Shown in pieces: positions 7,346 through 8,382 of a stretch of 8,382 nt of DNA. Position numbers and translations under genes: made by a program. The DNA lies in NCBI GenBank assembly GCA_003641675.1, contig QNBI01000064.1, positions 1 to 8,382 on the forward strand, in the 5' to 3' direction. The DNA is from Spirochaetota bacterium (GTDB lineage Bacteria; Spirochaetota; Spirochaetia; SZUA-6). A model generated the notes under the pieces. That model saw only the letters and a program-made list of their open reading frames with translations, was not told the DNA's origin and made no database searches. Within the stretch, counting starts at the first letter, position 1. The number at the start of each line of letters is the position of its first letter.

Positions 7346-8382
7346 AAACAATTCATTCCATGATACTGCGTTCCTTTATTCCTATTTTTCTTGCTTCTAT
7401 ACTTTTTTTTATTTTGATTTTACAGCTTGCGGATCTTTTTTCTAATTTATGGCGCTACTTTAATAATGATATAAGCATACTGCAGATGGGGAATATTGCA
7501 CTACTGTATATACCTCAGTGTATAGAATATTCAATACCAATTGCTCTTTTATTTTCAATTTCATTCACTCTTGGAATTCTTTATGCAAATAATGAATTAA
7601 TTGCAATACTGGGTTCAGGAATAAGTTTCTACAGACTTATTTTCCCGTTTATTATAATAAGCTTGCTATTATCGGTGTTTAATTTCTGGTTTAATAATAG
7701 TATTGTTATTCCAACGGTTAAAGAAAAAAATAATCTATACAGAGAATTGTTAAAAATAAATGTCTCCTATAACAGAGCAAATGCAACAGTAATAAGTGAT
7801 GATAACAGAACGATATACCAGACAGAGTATTATGATGATAAAAAGAGAACACTAACCGGGGTAATTATAATTGTGAGAGCGAATGATTACTCATTTTCGA
7901 AGAGGTTAGACGCCTCCTGGGCGGAATGGAACGGAAAAAATTGGGTTCTGCATAACTGTACAATTTATACATGGGATAAAATTAAGGATTCCGTTTCAAT
8001 TATGCGCCTGCTTAAATATTCGGATACTGGTCTTAAAAAAGAACCGGATTCTTTTAGAAAGATATCACGAAAAGTAGATGAAATGAATTATAGAGATGGT
8101 ATAAAATGGGTTGAGACATTAAAGAAATCCGGTCTTCCCTTTAGAGAAGCATTGACAAACCTCTATAAAAAGATAGCATTCTCTTTAACACCGTTAATTG
8201 TAGCGTTAATTGCAGGTGCAGTGGGGAGTTCATTTAAAAAAAATATTCTTCTAATGAGCCTTTTAGTGTCTCTTTCGGTTTCTGTTGTTTACTATGTATT
8301 GCAGATGGTTGCTGTTATTATGGCAAAGAATGGCTACATTCCTCCTCTTGCAGGCGCATGGGGGGCTTTTATATTTTTTCTG
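7342..8382 (+). CDS. lptG: LptG/YjgQ-type permease, C-terminal end cut by window
   Basis: The ATG at 7342 overlaps the stop of the LptF-like gene (ATGA) and follows AGGA at 7331-7334. The frame stays open for 347 codons to the last base, so no stop is seen; about 10-20 residues are probably missing. Membrane helices lie at about 11-33, 50-80 and 98-118, then after the periplasmic domain at about 278-297, 301-324 and 330 to the end. The motif ANNELIAILGSGIS (82-95) matches the same position in the preceding permease. The periplasmic domain has the family's Trp-rich strand pair (ASWAEWNGKNWVLHN, 191-205), and EMNYRDGIKW (247-256) precedes helix four. It is likely the partner of the upstream permease in an LptB2FG-type complex. 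It lacks the long charged insertion seen upstream. Confidence 0.84.
   Translation, partial: MKTIHSMILRSFIPIFLASILFFILILQLADLFSNLWRYFNNDISILQMGNIALLYIPQCIEYSIPIALLFSISFTLGILYANNELIAILGSGISFYRLIFPFIIISLLLSVFNFWFNNSIVIPTVKEKNNLYRELLKINVSYNRANATVISDDNRTIYQTEYYDDKKRTLTGVIIIVRANDYSFSKRLDASWAEWNGKNWVLHNCTIYTWDKIKDSVSIMRLLKYSDTGLKKEPDSFRKISRKVDEMNYRDGIKWVETLKKSGLPFREALTNLYKKIAFSLTPLIVALIAGAVGSSFKKNILLMSLLVSLSVSVVYYVLQMVAVIMAKNGYIPPLAGAWGAFIFFL

Overview
The window is a compact, entirely plus-strand stretch of bacterial chromosome with eight genes and no gap longer than 30 bases. It is AT-rich by eye (many ATA, AGA and AAA codons, frequent A-runs). No promoter, rho-independent terminator, RNA gene, mobile element or CRISPR array is visible, so the whole stretch reads like part of one long operon that starts and ends outside the window. 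The gene order ribF-rpsO-pnp, a two-membrane cell plan (lipoprotein plus LptF/LptG permeases), the base composition and a loose lipobox together suggest a Gram-negative-type, low-GC lineage. A spirochaete (Spirochaetota) is my best guess. This rests on gene order and style, not on a search.

Bases 1-570 hold the 3' end of a RibF-like FAD synthetase, with an unusually short and degenerate riboflavin-kinase part, followed by rpsO (ribosomal protein S15) with a strong Shine-Dalgarno. Bases 597-2762 encode a full-length polynucleotide phosphorylase (two RNase PH cores, KH, S1). Next come a TTG-started M16 zinc peptidase (2765-4024) and a trimeric-type dUTPase with all five motifs (4031-4477).

Bases 4474-8382 form an envelope module of three genes joined to each other and to dut by overlaps. 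The first is a 531-residue predicted lipoprotein with TPR-like helical repeats followed by seven regularly spaced propeller blade motifs. The second is an LptF/YjgP-type permease with a long charged insertion. The third is an LptG/YjgQ-type permease cut by the window end. The two permeases are expected to form the inner-membrane part of a lipopolysaccharide or lipid exporter with an ATPase (LptB) encoded elsewhere. The lipoprotein is the least understood gene here and, given its tight coupling to the permeases, the best candidate for something undescribed.
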